A stretch of DNA of 64,000 nt, from NCBI GenBank assembly GCA_916610825.1, contig OU744452.1:4623543-4687542 (forward strand), given 5' to 3'. The position numbers and the translations under genes are program-made. This DNA comes from Haliclystus octoradiatus (lineage: Eukaryota > Cnidaria > Staurozoa > Stauromedusae > Haliclystidae). Numbering within the stretch: the first letter of the stretch is position 1; every line of letters starts with the position of its first letter. The notes under the pieces were generated by a model. The model did not search any database and had not been told where the DNA came from. It saw nothing but the letters and a program-made list of their open reading frames with translations. Shown here piece after piece: positions 9,611 through 20,774 of this stretch.

Positions 9611-11105
9611 TAAGTACTAAATCTTCGCGAATAGATGCGCTAGTTTGAACATCGTTAGGAGACAAAATTGCCCTCTTAACGGTCAGCATGGGTCCTGGAA
9701 ATGTAGCAGGAATAATCCTCAATTCGATTAAATTTTCCGTTGGTATTAGAAAGTCAGAAATGTTATCACATATGTAAATCTTTAGCTTTGTTTTGTACAT
9801 GTTAATTTGGGCGTGACAAGTAAATGTACCCATAACTGACAAGGGGGATCCGTTTGTGGCCATTAAATTATCATCAGTAGGGTGTAGCCTAGACAAAGGT
9901 ATATTATTTTCGTCTAATAATGTTCTATTAGCGACGCAAACCTCTGCAACAGTATCAGGAGTAGCAATAACTTTAATAGGTTTCTTCCTATTACCTAAAA
10001 CAATGTCCAGAAAAATGTGTTTATTCCGTTTTGGATGTTGAGTAACAGCGTTAACGTTAATGTGGGATTTGTGCAATTTAACACCTTGAATTTGAACCAC
10101 ATGAGATTCGTTAACACTAACGCTATTTACTTTCGCTGGATCTCTGCAAATTGGTCTGATATGACCTTTTCGACCACAATTATGACAAAGTTTGTCCTTA
10201 GCCCAGCAATTATTACTCTCGTGAGCTGTATTTTTATTTCCGCAATGTTTGCAGGAGGTATTTGTTGTGCTTTTTGGAATAGTTTTAAATTTTGCACCAA
10301 TTGCTTCTGCTTTATTAACTTGATAAATTGCAAGTTCAACACTCTTAAGTTCTTCCGCTCGAGCGCCTTCTTCCGCTTCACAAAGAGTGACGATCTCTGA
10401 AATAGTTGTGTCTTCGCTTAGCGCACGACACTTCCGGTGAATTTCAGAATCAAATAGTCCTTCTATGAGAAAATCGCCCAAAGTTCTATCGTGACAATTA
10501 TTGCACGGATCCGTGAGATGGTATAATTTTAATAGTTCTCTGTAATATGAAGAAAATGTTTCATTCTCACCTTGTTTGCGACGCATAAATGTAGAGCGAC
10601 GTATGCGAGAGTTATCTTTCTTCTTATAATATGAAGATAGCTGATCCAAGACGTCATTAGCAGAACACGAGGATAAACCCAGTTTCAAAACGATACGAAC
10701 AGTGTCAATAAGTTCTTGTGTAAGACGAGAAAGTAAAAATGATACTTGATTTTCATCAGGATATTGATTCAATTGAGTAAAAGTTAAATAATTGTCAATT
10801 TGATATCTCCAATCTAAATACTGCCCATATGTAAAATGTTCAGATAATTTATCTGGGGGCGGGTAAGCGTTTGACATTCTAATCGTCGGCATATTACCTC
10901 CAACTGAAGTGTCTTTACTGCTATTACCAGGCTTGTAAGTTATTGTTGTTTTCTTTGCCTTTATATCATCTTGTTGGTTGGTGGTTGTTAATTTTTCTAA
11001 ATTATTAGCGATGGATAATACCATTTCTTCTAAACCATCTAACCGCGTCTCGACGGAAGTATTTGCTTCTGAATTAACAGATTTACGTTTTGAGCGACGA
11101 CTCAT
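9603..11105 (-). CDS. gag: Gypsy Gag with C-terminal aspartic protease
   Basis: This 500-residue open frame starts at the first ATG after the 5' LTR. Residues 80-260 look like a retrotransposon capsid: YGQYLDWRYQIDNYL, and RRKQGENETFSSYYRELLKLY, which resembles the major-homology area. Two CCHC-type zinc knuckles follow at about 285-300 (CKHCGN...) and 307-320 (CHNCGRKGHIRPIC). Residues 365-470 look like a retropepsin, but the active-site triplet expected as DTG reads DTV at residues 384-386, within ATPDTVAEVCVANRT. Loss of that glycine is likely to harm protease activity. Gag would package element RNA into virus-like particles. Confidence 0.9.
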   Translation of the reverse strand: MSRRSKRKSVNSEANTSVETRLDGLEEMVLSIANNLEKLTTTNQQDDIKAKKTTITYKPGNSSKDTSVGGNMPTIRMSNAYPPPDKLSEHFTYGQYLDWRYQIDNYLTFTQLNQYPDENQVSFLLSRLTQELIDTVRIVLKLGLSSCSANDVLDQLSSYYKKKDNSRIRRSTFMRRKQGENETFSSYYRELLKLYHLTDPCNNCHDRTLGDFLIEGLFDSEIHRKCRALSEDTTISEIVTLCEAEEGARAEELKSVELAIYQVNKAEAIGAKFKTIPKSTTNTSCKHCGNKNTAHESNNCWAKDKLCHNCGRKGHIRPICRDPAKVNSVSVNESHVVQIQGVKLHKSHINVNAVTQHPKRNKHIFLDIVLGNRKKPIKVIATPDTVAEVCVANRTLLDENNIPLSRLHPTDDNLMATNGSPLSVMGTFTCHAQINMYKTKLKIYICDNISDFLIPTENLIELRIIPATFPGPMLTVKRAILSPNDVQTSASIREDLVLND

Positions 11106-11203
11106 GATAATAATAAATTAAAAAGGTAAGATAAACAAGTAAAACTAATTGTAACAAAAGTAAATGTAATAAATCGATGATTAAGAACATTTCAAAAATA
11201 ACA

Positions 11204-11226
11204 GTTCGAAAATATCAACTGCGCCA
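11204..11226 (-). other. Candidate primer-binding site
   Basis: Immediately inside the 5' LTR the minus strand reads TGGCGCAGTTGATATTTTCG. TGGCGC at this position is common in gypsy elements and would pair with a tRNA 3' end. I cannot name the tRNA. Confidence 0.6.
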
Positions 11227-11330
11227 TGTGATGTTTGGATGAATCTAATCCACAACACATAAACATGTGACTAAATACATACAAGTGTTATAATAGAATC
11301 TACGTGTTACATATTTAACCATACACAACA
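11227..11330 (-). repeat. 5' LTR of the gypsy element
   Basis: Identical at every base to 6617-6720. It is followed by the second copy of the ACCCC target duplication. Confidence 0.95.
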
Positions 11331-11335
11331 ACCCC

Positions 11336-12179
11336 CATAAAATAAGTCCTGGATCCGCGCCTGGAAACAGTCCGAAGTCGACGAACTTTAACTGATCAAT
11401 CCTCTTATAATACTGTTGGAATTCGATGTGAACAACCAGATTCATTAAGATTGAGTTCTATATTCATTTTTCGTGCTTTTTATTTTATTTAAACTTTATA
11501 TTATCATCGATAAAAGACGATTTTAAAACGACAACATTTGGAAATAATTCACTGCTTTTTCTGAGACAGCTCTCGAAATCAGTGAGCTGGAACATTTGAA
11601 CAAAAAGGGAACTGCCCCTGGTGTATGGTGTATGATAATCGTTAGTACGATGTCTCAAGATAAACACACGCAATTGAGTTATCAACAAAATTAATATATA
11701 GTTAATAGAATACAGAATATATATAGTACATGAATAAGAGGCTAGCTAGGTTACATGAATATGAGGTTACTGAATATTATACATCTCCCTTTGAAGTCTG
11801 TGATTTGTAATGACAGAATATAGACTAAATTATAGTAGTAATTTGCATTAAGGTAACACAAAATTAAATGAAAACAAAAATGAATATAAAAGTTATTAAA
11901 TTGAATAGTGAAGATAATACTAAATGTTTGCATGTTTTAAACTGAAACTAAGGTGGATGTGAATTGCCAGATAACAGCAACTGATTAGAAGACGGTTGCG
12001 GCGTAAAAATAAACCACTAATTTTGATGAGATAATCGCGATTTTTCAAACAGGAAGCAATAACTCCGTAATTGTCCCAGTCTTTAGTCATAGGGTGTTAA
12101 ACTGCGACATGATTACCAACTTCGAGGACATGTAGGGAATGGGATTGTGTGTTGTAGCGATACTCAAGTTTGTCGTGGG
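11336..12179. other. No gene; repeat fragment then non-coding DNA
   Basis: Bases 11,336-11,370 contain the minus-strand GGCGCGGATCCAG block of the dispersed repeat cut by the gypsy insertion. The remainder shows no supported feature. Confidence 0.5.
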
Positions 12180-12861
12180 TTATAGCAGCTTTAGCTTCAG
12201 CTTCGTGTGCAGATACTTGACACTCAGGAGCGAAAGTGGAACGATGGTAGGGAAGGGTGTCTTGAGAAAGACGTCCAAATGCAATTTGAGACGGTCATCG
12301 GCTGGCATCAGCACCGGGCGTATTACGAAATTGTAGAAGTTTTTAGTCCGGTCATCTAAATTAAGTTTGGTTGGAGGCCGATCCCAACAGCAACGGATGA
12401 GCTTTTTCATGGATTTTAAACAAGCTTCAGCACAGCCATTCGATTGTGGGTATAAGTATGGTGAAGATATGTTTGTGATAATACCCCATTATAAAAGAAA
12501 ATCTTTAAATTGGTTGGCTTTAAACTGAGGAGCATTGTCAGATACAACATAACGTGACCAGTATATTGACCAAGTTCTGCATGCAGAATTTTAAATGCTT
12601 TTGAGGCAGATGATCGAGATTTGAGTGGCTCCTTGCATTGTGATGGTAGCACTTTTTGACAATATTGACAAAGATTTGTTTGATAGCAGCATCCATGCAA
12701 GGCCAATATACAACAAGTATTGCACGTTGACGGGTACGTAAAAGTTTTTGATGTCCTTCGTGTAGCTTAGATAAGATTGAAGCTCGTAGTGATGATAGAA
12801 TTCTTAGACGACAACTATCAAATATGAGGTTATCGTCTATGATTAAATGACGACATTCCAA
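12180..12861 (-). pseudogene. Decayed Ty3/gypsy integrase
   Basis: Several short minus-strand frames together spell an integrase. The N-terminal part is LHEGHQKLLRTRQRAILVVY (12,861 side) followed in another frame by CQYCQKVLPSQCKEPLK, which matches the zinc-binding region. A later segment reads SPYLYPQSNGCAEACLKSMK, the catalytic-Glu region of the DDE core. Between them at least two frame changes occur, and most of the core is missing or unreadable. The family appears related to the complete element at 6.6-11.3 kb but diverged. Confidence 0.75.
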
Positions 12862-12868
12862 TAGCTTC

Positions 12869-13060
12869 TGTCGAATTACGTAATTAATTATTTATATATA
12901 ATTAGCCTCTTTATTGTAACCTCCTTTGTATTAACCTCTTTTGATATAACCTATATAAGCGAATGTTCTTTAATAAAATACAAGATGAAATCAGCCAGAT
13001 TTCATGTTTAGTCGTTCATTGTTTACTGAATGTCTTTACCAATACTTTGTCATACGACCA
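12869..13060 (+). repeat. Possible 5' LTR of a plus-strand gypsy remnant
   Basis: The block runs from TGTCGAATTACG to CATACGACCA, contains CCTATATAAGCG (TATA-like) and TTTAATAAAATAC (poly(A)-like), and is followed two bases later by TGGCGCTGCGAG, a primer-binding-type sequence, and then by a gag frame. The left boundary is a guess because no second copy is present. Confidence 0.4.
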
Positions 13061-13108
13061 ATTGGCGCTGCGAGTTGGCAAGAATCTTCGCTGACATTGA
13101 TTAATATG

Positions 13109-14235
13109 GATCGTAAACGAGTACTGGTCCATAATGATGTCGAAAAAGCAAATGCTTGGTTTGCTGCTTTTAAAGCTAAATGTCGTCGCGAACTGCTTGA
13201 AAACGAGGATCTAGCCAAAGATGAAGTTTTAGACCAAACAGACATGTTTATCGACATGTGTGGAGAATCTGCGTATATCACCTTATCAAGATTAATTTCG
13301 CGAAAGAAATTACAAGACATGTCATCTGTTGATGTCTACGCAACCGCACGTAATACATTGAACCGAAAGAGCACTTTTTAACTGCTGGATGCACTGCATT
13401 TCTGGTAATACGACAATTAACAGACAAATCAGTGGAAGAATCATTTTCAAGAATTAACTATCAAAGTGAACGATGTGAAATTTCTTGTTTAAAATATGCT
13501 TTAGATCCATCTGTAGAGTTGAAGAAGTTGATGTTTATCAATTGCTTGAACGATGCTAAAGTCACAAGAGGGTTGTTGGATTACATGCGACTGATGCTTA
13601 AATCAACATTCGAAGATTTAAGAGAACGTGTTCGTCTCTACGAATTAGCACAGACATTCTTACAAGGTACAACACCTGCTCAAGAAAAATAAATAGTTCT
13701 TTCGATTGTAAGCTCACAAAAAAAAGTGGATCTGCAAGCAACATCAAATATTGTAAATTTTGTGGTACGACACATGCCCCACGTGCGTGTCCGGCTTACA
13801 ACAAGAGATATGGCCATTGTAACAAGCTTGGGCATTTTGAGCTGTGCTGCTGAGACCGCCGATGTAAATCAGGTATCAAACAATTATTGCTGTGATTCAA
13901 TTGACGATGTTAACGACGTGACGCCCATTATATGCTGCGCAGAACGTGATCATGGTTTGTCATAACAACAAAAGTTTGTCCTTTGATGAGGTATCTATAC
14001 ACAATGTCGGCGTCAAAATGCTAAAAGACACTGGTGTTTCGTGCTCAGTTCTGTCACCAGAGTTTGGGAACAATTGGACTGCCTTGAACTTTCTCCAAGT
14101 AACCATAAGCTGAAATGTTACGATGACAATGAGTTATCTGTATTAGGTAGTTGTAGCTTAAAAGTAATTCATAATAGAGTAAGTAGTTTAATTACCTTTT
14201 ATGTAGTATCTAATCGAAGTTAGGGACCTTTGAGC
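13109..14235 (+). pseudogene. Decayed Ty3/gypsy gag-protease
   Basis: The frame opens MDRKRVLVHNDVEKANAWF and continues through a capsid-like region, shifts frame near 13,372, and resumes with VEESFSRINYQ to LRERVRLYELAQTFLQG. A zinc knuckle CKFCGTTHAPRAC starts at 13,752, with a second partial knuckle CNKLGHFELCC, in a different frame from the capsid. A protease active site LKDTGVSCSVL follows near 14,028. At least three frame changes separate these parts, so the copy is dead. No RT follows; the next sequence is an unrelated LINE on the other strand. Confidence 0.75.
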
Positions 14236-14329
14236 TGTGATCATGTTGGTGAGCAGACGGTTAACACTGCAGCTAATGATGATGTAAAACTACTCCCTTA
14301 TATCACAGGCGTTCTAGCTTCAATGAAAC

Positions 14330-15060
14330 AGGGGATGAGCCAATGAGCTGCAACGCCATGATGTTGTGTAATAATGTCAGAAAGAGATATACCGTCATCT
14401 ATTTGAATTAGATTATACTGCAGCATGCTTTTAATGACTTTCAATAATTGACCTTTTATATTAAATTGACTGTAGACCTTTTCTATCAATTTTGCCCTTG
14501 GCACATTGTCAAAAGCTTTTTTGAAATCTACAAATACGGCGGATACTGTGCCTCGTTTCTTTGCAAGCTGTGTCTCTATAAATTTTATAAGATTTGATAG
14601 TGGCATAAGCGTGTTCTTTCCTTTCTGGAACCCAAATTGACATGATGGAATAGAATAGCAAACATTTATGATGATTCTTTTATTAATCAATGAAGTAAAC
14701 ACTTTCAGTGGACAGAATAAAAGAGCTATACCTCGATAATTACCTGGCATGTGTATATCACCTTTTCCTTTGTATGAGATTTTGATAATGCTGTATTTCC
14801 ATCTGCACGGCATCTCCCCAAGCTTGAGACACAGATTATAAAATTTTGTCCATAGGGGTAATAGATAATCTAAAGAGTAAACAAGATGTTCATTTGTAAC
14901 CTGGCACCTTCTTTGATGAAGTTGAAAGTATTGTTTCAAGTACTTCATCTTCAGAGAAAAGACAATTGAACCATGCATCTGGTTGGAAGAGATCATCATC
15001 TGGGGTATCGAAAATAGAAGCAGAATTATTTGGATCTAACAATGACTTGACATGATGACA
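14330..15060 (-). pseudogene. LINE reverse transcriptase fragment
   Basis: On the minus strand the reading includes FSEDEVLETILSTSSKKVPG, then in another frame GDIHMPGNYRGIALL, SCQFGFQKGKNTL and AVFVDFKKAFDNVPR. These are successive motifs of a non-LTR retrotransposon RT up to the first catalytic aspartate. The YxDD part and everything after it are absent, and the frame is interrupted. This is a truncated, inactive copy. Confidence 0.85.
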
Positions 15061-17639
15061 GCGAAGGAAAAAGGTAGTTCAAAGCTGTTATAAAGCCAAC
15101 AGAAATTTCCATTGAACATAACATTTTTGGCGTAGTTTTTTCGCTCGTTTTCTTTCTATGAAGACTATATGTCTATCAAATATGAGCTTTATATTATGGA
15201 AGAAGTATCTATCATACTAGCAACAAAATAGCACATTTCATGACCGTTGATGTATTTTATAATAGCCCTGTGCCGTGAGCTAAGCCGTCCAATAAGCTCT
15301 GAGTATCAAGAAGTTTAGAATTGCAAACAGTCTGGCCGTATTCAGAAATGCGAACTTCTCTTGCTAGTTTTGCGCGTGTGTTTTGGTCTTACTGAAGATG
15401 GTGTAGTTATTATATGGCTGTATAAATTCGGAGGACTTCGGTGAATATTCGACGATAGCCAACTCGGGCTCGTTATCTAATTGTTAAATAGAATAAATCA
15501 AATTTTGTCGAGAAGAATCAGCCATATAACTGGTTTGAAATTAAAGCGTTTGAAACTAATGCATGTTAAATGTATTTCAAAATCCTAATGATATTGTAAT
15601 TTAATAAGAAATCAATAGATGTTTACTGTTTGCTTTGCAATATTTGTCACCGCCGGGATTTACATGCAGATTTATTCACCTCGTAACAACGAAAACAAGT
15701 TCATCGTAAAATTCAACATTTAAAATTATCTTTAGACTAACAAATTGTAAGATTAAAATTAATTTTAATAAATAAATCGGGTAAAATAAAACTACAGATT
15801 GCTCTGTTTTGCGAAATTTCAATTGGGGATGTAAACACCCATTTTAAGTCACGTGATTTCTTAGCCGAATTTGGCTATTAATCAGTTAGTAATATCAAGG
15901 CTATATGCTCTATCTAGCTGTTCCTTGGAATAAAAAACTGGGTGGAATAACATATCAGCAGCAAAAAAAGTAGCCGATTAATCCAACGAATAAATTAATA
16001 TTCACGAGTTGACGTATAATATTTCTACATATCGAACTGATCATGAATTAGTACTATGAAAAACGATGAAGCACCATAAAACTTACTGTGTATAATGATA
16101 TGCTCCTTTTATGTTGACTATGTAAAATATAGTTTGAATTTTAATGTAATTTACTTTACTTTAGTTAATATCTAATTATTTGTCTTATTATTTTTTATTT
16201 GCATCATTTAATACTAGATAGAATTCAACCAATTCGATCATGGTATTATACATCACGTATTTAAATATTTATTTATTTTTCAATGGTTGCTGTAGCCCTG
16301 TAAGCATAAATGTATGTTTAGTAAGGGTAGAGTATTGATTTATCTTACATTTTGATAAATTATAGTAGATCTAAATATAGTTTAAACGAGAGAAATCGAG
16401 GTCAGCTGAAATTTTTGAACTTCCGAAAAGCATGGATGGTAGAGAGATAGAGACAAAAATTGAAGTAAAGTAAGATTTCCAAGCAGTCGAAAGATCCAAC
16501 AGGAATGAGAATAATTCCAATGATGAGTTATTATTCAGTCATTTTTAATTTTTGAATGAATCAATTATCAGTTAGTTGGAATCTTGAATGGTGTGTTCGC
16601 TATTTGAAATGAGTTTATAGGAATTTGACTGTTCCATAAATAATGTTTTTATAGTATTATAGTTGTTTGCGCACTTCAGTAGGTACAGTTAGGCAGTCTG
16701 TTTGATTTTGGAATGTTTAGAAATTTTGTTTGAGAAATTGAATATCTGGCAGATTTAAATCCTGATTGTAAATGCTAGGTAAGTGGTATATAACCAAGAT
16801 GACAATGTTTAAGAAGGAAGCAATGCTGATCAGATGATGATCAAATTGCATTATCATGCATGAAAGGCGGATTTATTGGAGACTTGTTCGGGGCAACGTT
16901 CATTTTTTGATGTAAGGATTATTAATCCTTTCGCAAAGAGTCACCTGAGCAAGAAACTTCAAACAGCATTCACTTCTAATGAAAAAGAAAAAAAACGCAG
17001 TTACAATCAACGATCTACGAGTAATCGAGATAGAGCATACGGAGGCACAGTCGAGAAACAGAGTTGTTTGTATCTGAATTTTTCAAGAAAAAAAAGCGTA
17101 AAAAGGTATTGATCATGGCATTCTTCTGCATTGGCTGAGAGCTAAAATATCCTTCCATCTTATCCGTTCTGATGTGCTCTGCATTCATGGTTCAAGATCT
17201 ATCAAGTTAACAGTCTCAGTAGATAATAACTGCTTAATTAAATAATGTAAATACAGCATAACTCCATAAACTATTATAATATAGCTGTAAAAGCAAATAA
17301 ATCACATGACTGTGAAACTTATACATATTTAAACAATTGTGTTATTTTGGAAAAAAAATTAATGCTGATCAAATAAAGATCCATACTTTGAGTACATTTA
17401 TTTGTTTTAATAAGGGTTCTGTCTTTGTATTCCGAGGCATGTTTACAGCAATTCTGATGGCATGTTTATAGCTGTAAAAGCAATTTTTGACAAGCTTATT
17501 CAGGATGGTCACATGACTACTATGTCACCATATGGATATGCAATATTCAATGTATGGCTTAATTGTGGCATAGTAAATTTTCCATTTAATCCTAGTCGAT
17601 AGAATCTTCCTTAGTATTATTAGAGTATAAACCTGTCTT
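15061..17639. other. No gene; non-coding DNA
   Basis: I found no supported exon, RNA or repeat structure. Open frames here (for example 16,876-17,112) have low-complexity composition and no motif. Confidence 0.5.
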
Positions 17640-18065
17640 CTAATTTTCATGAAAAGATTTATGTGATCCAAGAAATTTTTTAGCTTTTTTGCTTTGTAAA
17701 TCTTTACTGCACTGTTCCAAAACCTGACACTCCTGTTGGAGTTTTATAACTGGTGTTATGGAATTGGAGAAGATGATATACTTACATTTTATTGAATTGA
17801 TGGTATTGTCAGCAAACCGTTGGTGCCAATTTGAAATTTCGCTGTTGAAATTTTTTTCAAGATCAGAGATATTTGAACTTGATTGCTTGAAGGTCGTGTC
17901 AGCAGCAAATAAGCTGGTATTGAAGGAGGCTGAGTGTGGAGAATCATTCACAAATATTAAACATAAAATGCCCAAAATCGGGCCCAAAATATGTAGGCTG
18001 CATCGTCCATGAACTGTGGATGCGTTCCTCCACTGAAAAGACAAACTGCGATAACTTCTCCGCAC
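17640..18065 (-). pseudogene. LINE reverse transcriptase fragment (second family)
   Basis: The minus-strand frame reads ILGPILGILCLIFVNDSP, then LFAADTTFK, then NFNSEISNWHQ. These correspond to the RT motif around GPLLFLIYINDLP and the FADDT catalytic site, where one Asp is replaced (AADT). A short 141-codon island with no flanking RT motifs; clearly a relic. Confidence 0.75.
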
Positions 18066-19673
18066 ATCTGCTAAGTTATATTGCTGCAGTAGGTTATTAA
18101 AATATGGTATCCCATCTTTAAGTGCTCTTCACTGATTTGTGATACAAGAGCTTATGAACTGTTTGCAAATGGCTCGTCGGTGGGTGCCGAATTCACCAAA
18201 ATACTTGAAAGAAAGTTAAGAGGTGGCTACAGACTTCTTTAAGCTTATTTTTGGCATAGTGGATATGTGTTTGATGACTTGAAAAAGGAAAAAGGAAGCT
18301 TCAAATCACTGTTTGGACGGCCAAAAGTTAACAATCGATTTCCGGCATCGGATAACTACGTACTCTCGATTATGAAGCCATCCTAATTTTATATTTTATT
18401 GACATAATCAACGAATTTGAAGACGCAGTCTCATTCCATCTAGAAAAGTGATACATGTGTGCAGCAAGGAGGATAAACCGACAGATACATAATCAGCAGC
18501 AGCAACAGGGTAAATGGATGCTGATGATTCGGATTTGGAGTTAAAACATGTGACTGTAGAAGTCGCCATATCAGTTGGTCTATTGGAATTTTCGGCAGGC
18601 AAACAGCATGCAGCAAGTCACAGGGATTAAAAACTCATTGAGCATCATGGTGAATTTGAACCACAACTGTAGTAAGGGTACCTGTGAAAAATCAATATCG
18701 GTGCCACTAAAGCACATGAGAACATACGATTAATTCAAAGAGATTTTTGTAGCAGTATTTTTTGATGCACAGGCATTGATTTGGTACACTGTAGTTTATA
18801 ATTATATGATAAAGATGCCATGCTATAGCAACTTCACCTCAATTACCTACAAACACGGGAGCAAGCATGGGAGTTAATCAGAAAGGTTGGATATACAATT
18901 AACAAAGAAGTCTTTATGTTATTATGCCTGAGTTGTTAAAAGACTATTTTCAAGTCGCTTAATTTGCATTAACAAACAAAAACCAGCAAATTTCTATGCG
19001 ATTAAACAGAGGTCAACAGACGATGACTTCGGTTTACCAGGTTGTTATTGAATATATTTCAGTTGTTATAACATGCAAAGTAAAGTCAAATGAAGTTATT
19101 GTGGCAGGCAAGTGAAGTTGTTTTACGTGATAGTTGGGGCCAACGTGAAATACTGTTTGCATTGTTTTTTTTATGTTTCAGACAATGAAAAGTCATAATT
19201 TTATTCGATAAACCTATGTCTTCAATGCTCTTGAATTATTACTCATAACATTGAGTTATTGCAATGGATCATTGAACCTATTATGTTTTCGTTTCAATTT
19301 AAAACAATATCTTTAAAAAAGACAGTGCTCTGTTGGACTGATTATTTTTTAGTTATTGACTTTTACTTGATTATTTCAACTGTTATATAGTCTGTTTCTA
19401 TACATAGAACCTGGAATGGGTCATCAAGTACAGTCCAGTTTGTAATGTGGTGTAACTTGATTACATTGAAAACTACGTCAAATAAAAATCACTCTGTCGA
19501 TTTCTGTCACCTTGGAAACTGTAATGGTCTGATGCCCTCAATACCAGACTACACATGATCAGATGACTTCCTTCTATTAATCATGTCCACTTTCCTTTCT
19601 TCCATTATTGAATGAGATTGCTTCTTCTATTTGAGGATTCTCATGGATTTCAGATCTCGATTCAATATATGAA
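18066..19673. other. No gene recognised; upstream region of the PIDD-like gene
   Basis: No exon or repeat could be supported. It may contain the promoter or 5' untranslated exons of the gene that starts at 19,674, but I cannot identify them. Confidence 0.4.
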
Positions 19674-20774
19674 ATGTCGTTTGATTTTATGTGGAAGTTA
19701 TTGATTGTTGAAGGAGAGAAAGAATTTGATGAAGCAAATCATTCTGTAACGCTGTTACACCGTGAACAAGATATCAGTAGGACGTCTTCTACTTTAACTG
19801 CAAAGGTTGTTCTGTATACAACCGATATTGGCCATATTGGATTCCCAGAAAGGTTTGAAAATGTTATCGCTGAAAATGTTAATGAAATACAATTCAATAG
19901 AAGTAAATACATACAATATGATACAAATGTTTTACAAATTCCAAATTACGTGTCCCGTTTTATCAACCTTGTTAAATTTGAGCTACGAAATCAAACGATA
20001 ATCCATAGAAATAACTGTGTAATTTTAACATTATTATCTCTCGAATATTTGTGTTTGGTTAATTGTGGACTTGGTGCTATGCCAAACGAGATTGGTAATC
20101 TTAAAAATCTTTGGAAGGTAACTCATTCAGAGAGTTACCGAATGAAATTGGCAAGCTTGAGAACCTCGAAATACTCGATTTGCAGAAGAACTATTTTGAA
20201 GAATTACCTGATGAAATTGGTAATCTTAAGAACTTGAAGTTATTGAATTTGGAATGGAATGCAATTAAACATCTCCCTGATTCTGTGTTCTCACTTCCGT
20301 CTTTGATTCAACTAAAGGTGGGTTACAATGGTATTTTAAATTTATCAGATAAGATTAACAATTTATTACAATTGGAAGAGTTATCATTAAACGCTAATGA
20401 AATAACATCATTTCCTGATATAACAAGCGATGAACTCAAATTAGAAAAACTTGATCTTTCAAGTAACAAAATCAAAACACTTTGTAATTCCTTTATAAGA
20501 TTGCAGTCATTAACTAAACTGTCAATATTCAACAATGATCTTATATCTCTTCCTGGTGATATTGGAGAACTCTGTCAACTTAATCAAGTATATTGTTTTA
20601 ATAACTCAATAACACATCTACCTGAAAGTATTATTAAACTATCGTTAGATAGATTTCATGTGCATGGTAATCCGCTACAAAATCCACCTCTGGAAGTATG
20701 TGAAGAAGGAATTGATGCAATTAAGATATATTTTTCGTCCACAAAGAAAGCTACTTCCAAAGAATTATTTGAAA
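19674..20774 (+). CDS. PIDD1-like gene, LRR exon (frameshifted)
   Basis: The ATG at 19,674 opens MSFDFMWKLLIVEGEKEF. LRRs begin near residue 115 (GLGAMPNEIGNLKNL) and continue after a frame change at about 20,111 as LEGNSFRELPNEIGKLENL, LPDEIGNLKNLKLLNLEWN and further repeats of about 23 residues. The array ends with a cap, GNPLQNPPLEVCEEGIDAI, typical of SHOC2, PIDD and Roco LRR proteins. At the break the LRR spacing is short by about 4 residues plus one base, so a 13-base deletion would explain it. The donor GTAAGT at 20,775 ends the exon in phase 1; read on without splicing the frame stops at 20,815. Confidence 0.75.

Larger units (their letters stand above)
6617..11330 (-). mobile_element. 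Complete Ty3/gypsy LTR retrotransposon, very short LTRs
   Basis: This 4.7-kb element is bounded by two identical 104-bp LTRs and the 5-bp target duplication ACCCC (6612-6616 and 11,331-11,335). It reads on the minus strand in the order gag-protease, reverse transcriptase-RNase H, integrase, which is the Ty3/gypsy order. A candidate primer-binding site lies next to the upstream LTR and a polypurine tract next to the downstream LTR. Identical LTRs imply recent insertion, yet pol has an in-frame stop and a frame change, so this copy is probably non-autonomous or was mobilised in trans. The element interrupts an older dispersed repeat. Confidence 0.95.

Noticed and set aside
10017-10400. Open plus-strand frame over gag
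   Set aside because: Antisense shadow of the gag frame, which has zinc knuckles and a protease.
20111-20125. A tiny intron explaining the LRR frame change
   Set aside because: GTAACT...CAG is present, but the intron would be only about 15 bases, below any plausible size.
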